Positions 46,816-54,419 of a stretch of 64,000 bases of DNA are shown piece after piece (position 1 is the stretch's first letter; each line of letters starts with the position of its first letter). The translations under genes were made by a program, and so were the position numbers. The DNA lies in contig PHBY01000009.1 of the NCBI GenBank assembly GCA_002840735.1, forward strand, positions 1 to 64,000. The letters are read 5' to 3'. A model generated the notes under the pieces. That model did no database searches. It was given only the letters and a program-made list of their open reading frames with translations, and had not been told where the DNA came from. Source of the DNA: Chloroflexi bacterium HGW-Chloroflexi-2 (GTDB lineage: Bacteria; Chloroflexota; Anaerolineae; Anaerolineales; Anaerolineaceae).

Positions 46816-47271
46816 ATGATTGAAAAAAATGTCAAAGCACCCGATTTTGAATTGTTAGATGAAAACGGAAACAGTCATAAACTCAGTGACTATTTGGGTA
46901 AACCAGTTTTATTATATTTTTACCCAAAAGATGATACACCTGGTTGTACTACAGAAGCCTGTGAATTTCGTGACGATTATGATCAATATGAAAAAAGTGG
47001 AGTAATTATTTTAGGAGTGAGTCCAGATTCACCGAAATCTCATAAAAAATTTAAAGATAAATATAATTTACCTTTTACTCTACTTTCTGATGATGATCAT
47101 CATGTTTGCGAAATGTATGGCGTTTGGGGTAAAAAATCTATGTATGGACGAGAATACTATGGAGTTATGCGAACATCATTTTTAATTAATGCTGAGGGAA
47201 ATCTGGTAGAAATCTTTGAAAATGTGAAACCCAAAGGCCATAGCCAACAAGTTTTATCCGCCTTAGATTGA
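46816..47271 (+). CDS. bcp: Thiol peroxidase, Bcp/PrxQ-type peroxiredoxin
   Basis: A 151-residue peroxiredoxin. The catalytic segment YPKDDTPGCTTEACEFRDDY gives peroxidatic Cys44 and, five residues later, resolving Cys49, the Bcp/PrxQ arrangement. The VMRTSFLIN stretch holds the active-site Arg. It reduces peroxides in the cytoplasm with thioredoxin. GGAGGAA precedes the ATG. It ends at a strong bidirectional terminator shared with the convergent Rrf2 gene. Confidence 0.93.
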   Translation: MIEKNVKAPDFELLDENGNSHKLSDYLGKPVLLYFYPKDDTPGCTTEACEFRDDYDQYEKSGVIILGVSPDSPKSHKKFKDKYNLPFTLLSDDDHHVCEMYGVWGKKSMYGREYYGVMRTSFLINAEGNLVEIFENVKPKGHSQQVLSALD

Positions 47272-47313
47272 GGTTATAAAAAAGCACGAGTAACATCGTG
47301 CTTTTTTATAACC
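47272..47313. terminator. Bidirectional Rho-independent terminator
   Basis: A perfect 18-base-pair inverted repeat: GGTTATAAAAAAGCACGA (47272-47289) and its complement (47296-47313) around a six-base loop. It has T-runs in both directions, so it ends both the peroxiredoxin and the rrf2 transcripts. Confidence 0.95.
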
Positions 47314-47327
47314 AGAGTTTGTTTAAA

Positions 47328-47756
47328 TTACTTGAGCAAATCAGAAGTTAATTCCTGTTTGGCCAAAATATCCAGATTAATTTCACCCAGGAAGTTGACA
47401 ATTTGATCCTGCATAGTTGACCACATGGTTTGAGCTGTGCAATCTTCAATATTTTGACATGCTTCATTTTCTGAAATACATGAATTAAGACAAATTTTCC
47501 CTTCCAATGACTCAACGATTGCTAAGACTGATATATCCTCAGCGGGGTGACTTAATCTAATTCCACCTCGTGGGCCAGGAGAAGCCTTAATTAATCCAGC
47601 CTGCATTAATGAATGTCCAATCTGATGGAGAAAGGGAAGAGGAATATCCAACATTTCAGAAAGTTTTGCCGTTGGAATTGGTTTACCTTCGTTCTCCTTT
47701 GCCAATGCAACCATTAATTGAATCCCATAATCTAATTTACGACTAATACGAAACAT
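47328..47756 (-). CDS. Rrf2-family transcription regulator with Cys cluster
   Basis: A 142-residue winged-helix regulator. The N-terminal helix begins MFRISRKLDYGIQLMVALA, followed by IPTAKLSEMLDIPLPFLHQIGHSLMQAGLIKASPGPRGGIRLSHP, the family DNA-binding region. Four cysteines (89, 93, 100, 106) sit in the loop where IscR and NsrR bind an iron-sulfur cluster, so a cluster that senses nitric oxide, oxygen or iron-sulfur status is likely. The gene is divergent from the cytochrome c gene and the oxidase region. Two palindromes lie between them, so it may regulate itself and the respiratory genes. Residue spacing differs slightly from both IscR and NsrR. Confidence 0.88.
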   Translation of the reverse strand: MFRISRKLDYGIQLMVALAKENEGKPIPTAKLSEMLDIPLPFLHQIGHSLMQAGLIKASPGPRGGIRLSHPAEDISVLAIVESLEGKICLNSCISENEACQNIEDCTAQTMWSTMQDQIVNFLGEINLDILAKQELTSDLLK

Positions 47757-47787
47757 TTCTCACCTCTAATAATTATTCTATACATAA

Positions 47788-47809
47788 AGATAATTGAGTT
47801 TAATTATCT
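47788..47809. promoter_or_regulatory. Palindromic operator candidate near the rrf2 promoter
   Basis: AGATAATT (47788-47795) and AATTATCT (47802-47809) form a perfect 8+8 inverted repeat with a six-base spacer. It overlaps the likely rrf2 promoter on the minus strand (TTAAAC and TAGAAT spaced 17 bases), as an autorepression site would. Its form resembles the paired half-sites bound by Rrf2 dimers. Confidence 0.55.
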
Positions 47810-47846
47810 ATGAAAGTGACAAATATCATCAGAATTATTGTTCATT

Positions 47847-47873
47847 AACATAATAAATTACATTTATTATGTT
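47847..47873. promoter_or_regulatory. 27-base palindrome upstream of the cytochrome c gene
   Basis: AACATAATAAAT and ATTTATTATGTT form a perfect 12+12 inverted repeat with a TAC spacer. It lies about 65 bases upstream of the predicted cytochrome c transcription start, at a position suited to an activator site. It is not followed by a T-run and is not a terminator. Confidence 0.55.
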
Positions 47874-47890
47874 ATGTATAGTGACACAGG

Positions 47891-47918
47891 TTGATTTCTG
47901 AATTAATCGACTTATAAT
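47891..47918 (+). promoter_or_regulatory. Promoter of the cytochrome c gene
   Basis: -35 TTGATT (47891-47896), 16-base spacer, consensus -10 TATAAT (47913-47918). Transcription would begin near 47925, leaving a short leader with AAGGAGGA before ATG 47954. Confidence 0.6.
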
Positions 47919-47953
47919 AGCAGTATAAATTAGTTTACCCCAAGGAGGAATGA

Positions 47954-48367
47954 ATGAATAAATCTTTTTCAATGGTGCTGGTCATTCTGGTTTTTAGCGC
48001 ATTGCTTTTAAGTGCTTGTGGGGGTAGTTCAACCGCTGATACCCCAAATATCCCTGCTGAATACGCTGGAAAAACCAACCCATTAGGAAGCGATGCCGCT
48101 ACCGCCGGAAAAGCAATCTATGATGTTCAATGTGCATCATGTCATGGCGAAAGCGGACAGGGCGATGGCCCAGCTGGTCAGGCGTTAACACCACCAGCAG
48201 CCAACCTTGTTGAAAGCACTGCAAAATACGGCGATGATTATTTGTACTACAGAGTTGCCGAAGGTGGTACGATGGATCCATATAATTCCTCAATGCCTCC
48301 CTTCAAGAATGTACTTTCTGAAGACGAAATCTGGCAAGTAGTTGCACATATAAGTACATTTAAATAG
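47954..48367 (+). CDS. Lipoprotein class I cytochrome c
   Basis: A 137-residue protein. The signal peptide ends in LLLSAC, so Cys22 would be lipidated and the protein anchored outside the membrane. A single heme-binding motif CASCH is at 60-64 and the sixth ligand is probably the Met in NSSMPPF. The size and the GQGDGPAGQALTPPAANL segment match small soluble cytochromes c that feed heme-copper oxidases, and a caa3 oxidase operon lies 1.2 kb downstream. It is followed by a terminator, so it is transcribed apart from the oxidase. Confidence 0.88.
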   Translation: MNKSFSMVLVILVFSALLLSACGGSSTADTPNIPAEYAGKTNPLGSDAATAGKAIYDVQCASCHGESGQGDGPAGQALTPPAANLVESTAKYGDDYLYYRVAEGGTMDPYNSSMPPFKNVLSEDEIWQVVAHISTFK

Positions 48368-48384
48368 TAATAAACAAGAAGAAA

Positions 48385-48419
48385 CAAAAAACACGAGCAC
48401 CCTCTCGTGTTTTTTTGTT
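48385..48419 (+). terminator. Rho-independent terminator after the cytochrome c gene
   Basis: Stem AAACACGAG/CTCGTGTTT around a six-base loop, extendable by the flanking A and T runs; seven T follow the GC-rich part. It ends about 20 bases before the next gene. Confidence 0.85.
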
Positions 48420-48440
48420 AAATCTAAGTAGAATTGATAT

Positions 48441-49088
48441 ATGAAAAATGAAAATAGTATCAGAATCTTTTTAATTGACAATCACGCCCTTTTCCGAAAA
48501 GGTTTAAAAGCGATCCTGGCAGATTATCCAAATTTTGATATTATTGGTGACTCGTCTAACTACCTTCAAGCAGAATCAATTCTACAAGAAAATCCAGTGG
48601 ATATGATTTTAATAGACACTGATTTTTACACAATTAAAAATAATGAATTTTCTGAAAATTTTTTGAATAAAAATCTCACCAAAAAAATTGTTGCACTGAC
48701 ATTTGCAAAATCTAAATTGGAATTCTTAAATGCGATTAAATCCGGGATTCATGGATATATTCTGAAAGATGAAGAAATAGAGTATTTAATTGTTTGTATT
48801 GAAAAAATTCATTCAGGTCGATTTATTGTTTCAGAATCAATGGTTGATAAACTTGTAGAATTACTGATTCAAAAAAGTGAATTTCCAATTAATTTCTTAA
48901 TTTCTGATAGAGAGCTTGAAGTATTGAACTTAATTCAAAATGGTTATTCAAATAGCCAAATAGGTAAGCATTTATTTTTGTCTGAAAATACTATCAAAAC
49001 ACATATTAAGCATATCTACAAAAAAATGTCAGTTTCAAACCGAAGAGAAGCGATTGAGAAGGGTATTTTGTGGGGGATATTAAAATAA
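48441..49088 (+). CDS. NarL/LuxR-type response regulator (orphan)
   Basis: A 215-residue protein with a receiver domain and a C-terminal LuxR helix-turn-helix (SDRELEVLNLIQNGYSNSQIGKHLFLSENTIKTHIKHIYKKM). The probable phospho-acceptor is Asp59 in MILIDTD and the Lys of YILKDEE is kept. The acidic pair after strand one is reduced to one Asp (LIDNH), so phosphorylation may be weak. No partner kinase is nearby. A TAGAAT -10-like element ends only six bases before the ATG and no ribosome-binding site is visible, so the mRNA may be leaderless. It lies between the cytochrome c gene and the oxidase operon. Confidence 0.82.
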   Translation: MKNENSIRIFLIDNHALFRKGLKAILADYPNFDIIGDSSNYLQAESILQENPVDMILIDTDFYTIKNNEFSENFLNKNLTKKIVALTFAKSKLEFLNAIKSGIHGYILKDEEIEYLIVCIEKIHSGRFIVSESMVDKLVELLIQKSEFPINFLISDRELEVLNLIQNGYSNSQIGKHLFLSENTIKTHIKHIYKKMSVSNRREAIEKGILWGILK

Positions 49089-49090
49089 GG

Positions 49091-49129
49091 GGATAATATT
49101 ATCACCCAAAATAGGATAATAAATCACCC
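49091..49129 (+). repeat. Tandem operator-like direct repeats before the oxidase region
   Basis: Two copies of a 16-17-base element, GGATAAT-(A/T-rich)-ATCACCC, occur at 49091-49107 and 49114-49129, with their first bases 23 apart, about two helical turns. They lie just after the response regulator stop and before a TATAAT at 49160-49165. The spacing suggests paired binding sites for a dimeric regulator. Confidence 0.5.
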
Positions 49130-49210
49130 ATTAACGTTTTATAAAAATCGGACAAATACTATAATAATACTATTATTAACCTTAGGTTCCAGTCTTTGAT
49201 GGAGTAGGTA

Positions 49211-49591
49211 ATGGATCAGGAAAAAACATTTGTTTTGATAGCCTCTGCTAATTCAATTTTTCGAAATGGTATTTTAAAGATTTTATCTAAAAGAAATGAT
49301 TTTCAAAATTTATTTATTGAACAAGCCAGTGATATCAAAGAAGTATTGAAAAAATACTCAAAAAATAAGCCCAGAGTGTTGATTATTGACTATGATGACA
49401 AAAATATAAAGAAGAAATTATTTATGAATTCATTTTTTCAAGATCAACACAATGCACAATTGCTTCTAGTTTCGTTAGAGCAAAGTGGTAATGTGGTTTT
49501 TTATGATCGGCAGGTGCTATCAACTGATGAGGCGCACCTTTGGCTGCAAATTCCATGGAATGAAAATAAATCTTTTTTAAACTCTGAATAA
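49211..49591 (+). CDS. Degenerate receiver-domain protein without output domain
   Basis: A 126-residue protein. Its N-terminal half FVLIASANSIFRNGILKILSKR...VLIIDYDD resembles the receiver of the upstream NarL-type regulator. The acidic residues that bind Mg2+ are replaced (ASAN), Asp60 remains at the phosphorylation position, and no conserved Lys or DNA-binding domain follows. It may be a pseudo-receiver that binds another protein. It sits 21 bases before ctaC, probably as the first gene of the oxidase operon, behind the tandem repeats and a TATAAT at 49160. The reading frame is intact. Confidence 0.6.
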   Translation: MDQEKTFVLIASANSIFRNGILKILSKRNDFQNLFIEQASDIKEVLKKYSKNKPRVLIIDYDDKNIKKKLFMNSFFQDQHNAQLLLVSLEQSGNVVFYDRQVLSTDEAHLWLQIPWNENKSFLNSE

Positions 49592-49612
49592 TTCATTGGA
49601 GGAATAAAATTT

Positions 49613-50626
49613 ATGAAACATTTTTCAATTGTCTCAATTCTGGTGATTTTGCTTACGGTAATCGTTTATGTCTTTTTACAAGCAGTGGGATTACTTCCAA
49701 CTCAAGCAAGTTCTCAGGCAGTTATTATTGATCAATTGTTTGATATACATATTGGGATTATTTCTTTTCTGTTTTCATTAATTGTTGTTTTTATTGGATA
49801 CAGCTTTATTGTTTTTCGAAGAAACAAACTACTGCCTGACGAGGAAGGGCAGCATATAACAGGATCTTCTAAGTTAGAGATTGTTTGGACACTTGTTCCC
49901 CTGGCAGTTGTAATTTTTATATCCTACCTGGGTGCTATTTCATTAGCTGAGACAAGGAAAATTGATCCCCAGGCATTGGAAGTAAAAGTCACTGGTGGGC
50001 AGTGGTTCTGGTCTTTTGATTACCCGGATTACGGGATTACATCAGATGTTTTAAACCTACCGGTTGACAGGCAAGTAAAGCTTTCCCTTACGTCCGTGGA
50101 TGTGATCCATTCTTTTTGGGTCCCAGAATTTCGAGTAAAACAAGATGTATTACCGGGGGAAAATCTGGTTAAAGAACTGCGATTTACACCCATCGAAACC
50201 GGTGATTTTATGGTTTTATGTGCAGAATTATGTGGCGGAGCGCATGCATATATGAATAGTCCTGTAAAAGTCGTTACTGAGGGAGAATTCCAGGACTGGG
50301 TTGATGAAGAATTAGGTAACTTTCCACAAGACCCTGAAAGTCTAGGTGAAAGATTAGCCAAGAACAATGGTTGTTTTGGTTGTCATTCTCTTGATGGAAA
50401 AGATGGGGTAGGTCCTACCTGGAGGGGACTTTATGGTAGTGAGAAAACTCTGGTAAGTGGTGAAAAAATTATGGTGGATGACGAATACCTATATGAAGCC
50501 ATTGTCAATCCAAATAGTCAGATTGTTTTGGGATTTCCGGCAAATGTCATGGCACAAAATTATGGTGATTTATTCACTGATGAAGAAATAAAAAACATGA
50601 TTGCATTTATCAAATCATTGGATTAA
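49613..50626 (+). CDS. ctaC: caa3-type cytochrome oxidase subunit II with fused cytochrome c
   Basis: A 337-residue protein: two N-terminal helices (~5-25, ~45-65) and a helix-like segment near 95, then the CuA domain with CAELCGGAHAYM (two Cys, Glu, His, Met ligands), and a C-terminal cytochrome c domain with CFGCH and a late Met in ANVMAQNY. This fusion defines caa3 oxidases. It takes electrons from the lipoprotein cytochrome c or a similar donor. GGAGGAA precedes the ATG; ctaD starts 13 bases after the stop. Confidence 0.94.
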   Translation: MKHFSIVSILVILLTVIVYVFLQAVGLLPTQASSQAVIIDQLFDIHIGIISFLFSLIVVFIGYSFIVFRRNKLLPDEEGQHITGSSKLEIVWTLVPLAVVIFISYLGAISLAETRKIDPQALEVKVTGGQWFWSFDYPDYGITSDVLNLPVDRQVKLSLTSVDVIHSFWVPEFRVKQDVLPGENLVKELRFTPIETGDFMVLCAELCGGAHAYMNSPVKVVTEGEFQDWVDEELGNFPQDPESLGERLAKNNGCFGCHSLDGKDGVGPTWRGLYGSEKTLVSGEKIMVDDEYLYEAIVNPNSQIVLGFPANVMAQNYGDLFTDEEIKNMIAFIKSLD

Positions 50627-50639
50627 GGCGAGGAAGATC

Positions 50640-52505
50640 ATGAAGAATTTTATGTCAACTGGGATTGTAAAAGGTATTTTGTATCAAATCGTAGGATCTT
50701 TTATAGGCGCTGGATTATTGGGTGGGATTCGAGCGTTGATGGGATTATCGTGGAAAACTGAACCCGCCATTGTACTGGGAGGTCTGGTTGGCGCTATTGC
50801 ATTTATGGTAGGTGTTGGAGCTTTTAAAGACTGGTGGAAAATGGCTGTGGGTGATGATGTAACGGAAGCCAGCGAAGTAGCAGGTGAACAAGGATTTAGA
50901 AGGTATTTTGGATTCAGTCTTGACCACAAAGTAATTGGTATTCAATATGGAATCCTTTCGATGGTTCTATTGGTTTTGGGAGGGTCATTAGCATTAATTT
51001 TCAGGGTTGAATTAGCCCAATCCGGATTACAGCTATTAAATTTTGTTCAATTTAATACTCTCGTCGGTTTGCATGGAATGGTATTAATTGCATCAATATT
51101 AATGGGAATCGCAGCAATGAGTAATTATGTGGTTCCTTTATTAATTGGTGCTGAGGATATGGCATTCCCAAGATTAAATGCTTTTTCCTTCTGGATTGCT
51201 GTCCCGGCATCCATCATATTAATGAGTTCTCTGTTTTTTGGTGGGTTTGAAACTGGATGGACGGCTTATCCACCTTTAAGTGTGCGTGGACCGATGGGCA
51301 TTCAAATGTTCTTTTTGGGTGTTTTCTTCGTTGGATGGTCCTCAATTTTGGGGGCATTGAACTTGATTGTTACAATTTTGACCATGCGGACCAAGGGCAT
51401 GGGATTGTTTAAAATGCCTATTTTTGCCTGGTCTGTTCTGGCAACATCTATTATCTCACTAACAGCGACTCAATTGATCGGACTTTCATTCCAGTTAGTC
51501 ATGTTTGAAAGATTGTTAGAAATGAGTTTTTTCACGCCTTCAGGTGGAGGAAATCCGATTCTTTTCCAACATTTGTTCTGGTTCTATTCACATCCAGCAG
51601 TGTACATTTTCGTGTTACCAGGATTGGGAATAATCAGTGAATTATTGCCAGTTTTTGTGAGAAAACCTTTATTTGGATACAAATGGGTTGCTATGTCCTC
51701 CATGGGTATCGCTCTGACCGGATTCCTGGTTTGGGGTCACCATATGTTTACTGCCGGAATTGAAGAATATCTCAGGGTACCATTCATGTACAGCACATTA
51801 TTGGTGGCTGTACCTACTGGCGTGAAATTCTTCAGTTGGGTGGCAACCATATGGCAAGGAAAAGCTCGATTTCCCGTTCCCATGCTATTTGTGCTTGGCG
51901 GGATTATCGTGTTTTTACTCGGAGGATTAACGGGTCCGCCAGGCGGTACAGTTTCAACAGATTTGCATTTACATGATACGTATTATATTGTTGGCCATTT
52001 CCACAACACTATGTTTGGAGGTTTCATATTTCCGATTTTTGCTGCCATTTACTACTGGTATCCAAAGATTACCGGGAGAAGAATGAGTGAGACATTAGGC
52101 AAAGTTCACTTTTATTTGATGACACCATCCTTTTTCCTGATGACGTTCGGTCAGATGAGAATAGGCCTTTTGGGAATGCGTCGAAGAATTGCGGATTATG
52201 ACCCGGCGATGGGATTTGATTTTACGCAATTGCTCATCACGATTGGCGGATATCTCATCGCCATATCAATTCTTGTATTTTTTTACAACCTGATCGTCAG
52301 TGCCAAAAAAGGAGAACCTGCAACAGGAAATGTTTGGAACTCTCGCTCGCCAGAATGGGATATTTTGCCTTCTCCTGCACCTGCTCACAATTATGCTGGT
52401 ATTCACTTCAATGTTGTGGGTGAACCTTACGATTACGGATTAAAAGGAAGTAAATATGTTGAATTGGCACAGAATGTAGGACAAAGGAAGGAGAATGACG
52501 AATGA
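50640..52505 (+). CDS. ctaD: caa3-type cytochrome oxidase subunit I (type A2)
   Basis: A 621-residue subunit. The heme-copper centre is seen in WFYSHPAVYIFVLPGLGII (CuB His and the cross-linked Tyr), HHMF, and HDTYYIVGHFHNTMFGG (heme ligands). YSHPAVY with no Glu in the HPEVY position is the A2 subtype signature, matching the caa3 form. Two extra helices (~5-60) precede the usual core. ATG 50640 was chosen over 50601, because GGAAG is correctly spaced for it and the longer form has a charged head. It overlaps ctaF by four bases. Confidence 0.94.
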   Translation: MKNFMSTGIVKGILYQIVGSFIGAGLLGGIRALMGLSWKTEPAIVLGGLVGAIAFMVGVGAFKDWWKMAVGDDVTEASEVAGEQGFRRYFGFSLDHKVIGIQYGILSMVLLVLGGSLALIFRVELAQSGLQLLNFVQFNTLVGLHGMVLIASILMGIAAMSNYVVPLLIGAEDMAFPRLNAFSFWIAVPASIILMSSLFFGGFETGWTAYPPLSVRGPMGIQMFFLGVFFVGWSSILGALNLIVTILTMRTKGMGLFKMPIFAWSVLATSIISLTATQLIGLSFQLVMFERLLEMSFFTPSGGGNPILFQHLFWFYSHPAVYIFVLPGLGIISELLPVFVRKPLFGYKWVAMSSMGIALTGFLVWGHHMFTAGIEEYLRVPFMYSTLLVAVPTGVKFFSWVATIWQGKARFPVPMLFVLGGIIVFLLGGLTGPPGGTVSTDLHLHDTYYIVGHFHNTMFGGFIFPIFAAIYYWYPKITGRRMSETLGKVHFYLMTPSFFLMTFGQMRIGLLGMRRRIADYDPAMGFDFTQLLITIGGYLIAISILVFFYNLIVSAKKGEPATGNVWNSRSPEWDILPSPAPAHNYAGIHFNVVGEPYDYGLKGSKYVELAQNVGQRKENDE

Positions 52506-52705
52506 CAAAATTATCACCATTAAAACGGGGCGTTGTTATTTTTATTATTCTGGGAGTGTTAACTGCCATTGAATATTATCTCGGAATCAGTGATGTTCCT
52601 TCCATATTGTTATGGGCAATCGCCTTAATAAAAATGTTGTTAGTTTTGCAATTTTTCATGCACATAAATAGGGTCATCAATCCAAAAAAGGGAGGTCATG
52701 AATGA
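52502..52705 (+). CDS. ctaF: Cytochrome oxidase subunit IV-like small membrane protein
   Basis: A 67-residue protein with two helices (~9-28 and ~33-53). The ALIKMLLVLQFFMHI segment is the signature of the bacterial cytochrome oxidase subunit IV family. It probably stabilises the CuB site or the complex. It is joined to ctaD and ctaE by four-base start/stop overlaps. Confidence 0.8.
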   Translation: MTKLSPLKRGVVIFIILGVLTAIEYYLGISDVPSILLWAIALIKMLLVLQFFMHINRVINPKKGGHE

Positions 52706-53271
52706 GTTCGATCAATAATACAATCGAAAGTTATCAACAAAAACTGGCGATCAGTCGATTAGGATTATGGTTATTTTTTGCATCCGACGCATTTATGTTT
52801 GGTGGATTACTTGTTACCAGATTCTATCTATTGGGAAATAAAAATCTAAATTTAGATCAAACACTAGGATTATTGGTTACATCGATTTTATTGATCAGTA
52901 GCTTTTTTATGAACAGGGCTGAAGTAATGGTATCTGAAGGGAATCATAAGGGATTCATCACTTCGTTGGTCATTACAATTCTGCTGGGTATCAGCTTTCT
53001 GGTTGGTGTTGTTGGCTTGGAATGGGGTAGTGCTCATTTTGGTCCTGGTGATGGCGCTGAAGGTGCGGTGTTTTATATGATGACAGGAATGCATGCATTT
53101 CATGTGTTAACTGGAATTATCTTCCTGAGTCTGGTATTACGAAATGGCTTAAACAAGAAATACACACCAGAGAAACATTACGCAGTTGAAGCAAGTGCCA
53201 ACTATTGGCATTTTGTAGATGTGGTTTGGATCATTTATTATCCTGTCCTCTACTTAATGGGAACAATATAA
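52702..53271 (+). CDS. ctaE: Cytochrome oxidase subunit III
   Basis: A 189-residue protein with five helices. It has WLFFASDAFMFGGLLVTRFYLL at the N-terminus, MTGMHAFHVLTGIIFLSLVL in the middle, and EASANYWHFVDVVWIIYYPVLYL at the end, all conserved in subunit III; the Glu/His residues of GMHAFHV and YWHFVDVVWI are present. The length is short, as in caa3 oxidases. It overlaps ctaF by four bases. Confidence 0.93.
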   Translation: MSSINNTIESYQQKLAISRLGLWLFFASDAFMFGGLLVTRFYLLGNKNLNLDQTLGLLVTSILLISSFFMNRAEVMVSEGNHKGFITSLVITILLGISFLVGVVGLEWGSAHFGPGDGAEGAVFYMMTGMHAFHVLTGIIFLSLVLRNGLNKKYTPEKHYAVEASANYWHFVDVVWIIYYPVLYLMGTI

Positions 53272-53284
53272 TCGGTGAATTAAT

Positions 53285-53890
53285 ATGAAAAATTCTGGTT
53301 TCTGGTTTCTACTCGTATTGATAGCTGCTGTGGGTGTAGTATTTGGGTTTGTGATTGAACGACCCTATACATTTCGAGGATCGGTGATTGACCCCGCAGT
53401 GCCTGCACCGCAATTCTCTCTTCCTTCAAGTCAGGGTGAAGAGTACAGTTTGGTTTCCAGAACCGGAAAATTTGTTTTAATCTTTTTTGGTTATACCTAC
53501 TGTCCGGATGTGTGCCCTACCACGCTTTACGAAATGAAAGAAATCAAAGCACGGTTGAAAGATAAAGCTGAAAATATAGAGTTTGTCTTTATAACTGTCG
53601 ACCCTGAGAGAGATACTTTAGAACAGTTGACACGGTACTTAGCTTTGTTCGATGGATCTTTCTTTGGATTAACCGGGACAACCGAACAATTAGAAATGGT
53701 TTGGAAAGATTATGGCGTTTATCGAGAAATACAGGAGACCGATAACTCATTAGGCTATTTAGTTGATCACACTTCCCGACTTTATCTGATTAATTCGCAA
53801 GGTGAATTGATGATGACATATCTGTATGAAACTACGCTTGATGAGATTGTTTCGGACCTGAATTACCTTATTAAAAAGGCAGATTTATAA
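53285..53890 (+). CDS. Sco1/SenC copper chaperone for CuA
   Basis: A 201-residue membrane-anchored thioredoxin-fold protein. One N-terminal helix (~5-24) is followed by the copper motif CPDVC with Cys73 and Cys77 and by His162 in LVDHTSRLYLI, the three known copper ligands of the Sco family. It delivers copper to the CuA site of subunit II on the outside of the membrane. It lies 13 bases after ctaE. Confidence 0.92.
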   Translation: MKNSGFWFLLVLIAAVGVVFGFVIERPYTFRGSVIDPAVPAPQFSLPSSQGEEYSLVSRTGKFVLIFFGYTYCPDVCPTTLYEMKEIKARLKDKAENIEFVFITVDPERDTLEQLTRYLALFDGSFFGLTGTTEQLEMVWKDYGVYREIQETDNSLGYLVDHTSRLYLINSQGELMMTYLYETTLDEIVSDLNYLIKKADL

Positions 53891-53891
53891 C

Positions 53892-54419
53892 ATGGCTGTG
53901 GGTATTCGGAATAAATTGGTTCTTCGCCTGCTTTATTCCTTAATAATAGCCTTTATTTTTGGCTTTATGATTAGCGAAGTTTCCTTTCAAATCCTCACGA
54001 AAAACACCGAACGGGAAGTTGAAATTTATAACATCAAAATTCCCGAAGGCACATCAGAGAGAGTTGGAAAAGGATTCCCAATTCCATCGATTCCTGAATC
54101 TATGATTTTCTTTGAAGGTGACAAAATTATTGTCCGGAATGATGATACTGTCAGCCATCAATTAGGACCTATTTGGGTTCCAGCGGGATCAACCGGAACC
54201 TTAACATTGGAAAAACCTCAAACGTATTCATTGGCGTGTACATTTCAACCTTCAAAATTGATGGGGTTGGAGGTACGACCCCGATTAACGAATAATATTC
54301 GATTTCAAGGGATTTTAGCCATTGGTCTTCCTTCAGGCATATTAGTTTGGTTATTTTCAATCGTGATTTTTCCTCTAGATTCTAAAAAAATCGAGGTGAA
54401 TAGCCATTATGATGACTAA
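53892..54419 (+). CDS. Cupredoxin-like membrane-anchored protein, ligand altered
   Basis: A 175-residue protein with helices near 10-30 and 141-161 and a cupredoxin-like domain between. IVRNDDTVSHQLG gives His89, and ACTFQPSKLMG gives Cys116 and Met124. In plastocyanin-type proteins the ligands are Cys, His three residues later, and Met eight residues later. Here the +3 residue is Gln119, so one copper ligand is changed while the Cys and Met spacing is exact. It starts one base after the Sco stop and overlaps the Surf1 gene, so it is probably an assembly or copper-handling factor for the oxidase. I do not recognise a named family. Confidence 0.65.
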   Translation: MAVGIRNKLVLRLLYSLIIAFIFGFMISEVSFQILTKNTEREVEIYNIKIPEGTSERVGKGFPIPSIPESMIFFEGDKIIVRNDDTVSHQLGPIWVPAGSTGTLTLEKPQTYSLACTFQPSKLMGLEVRPRLTNNIRFQGILAIGLPSGILVWLFSIVIFPLDSKKIEVNSHYDD

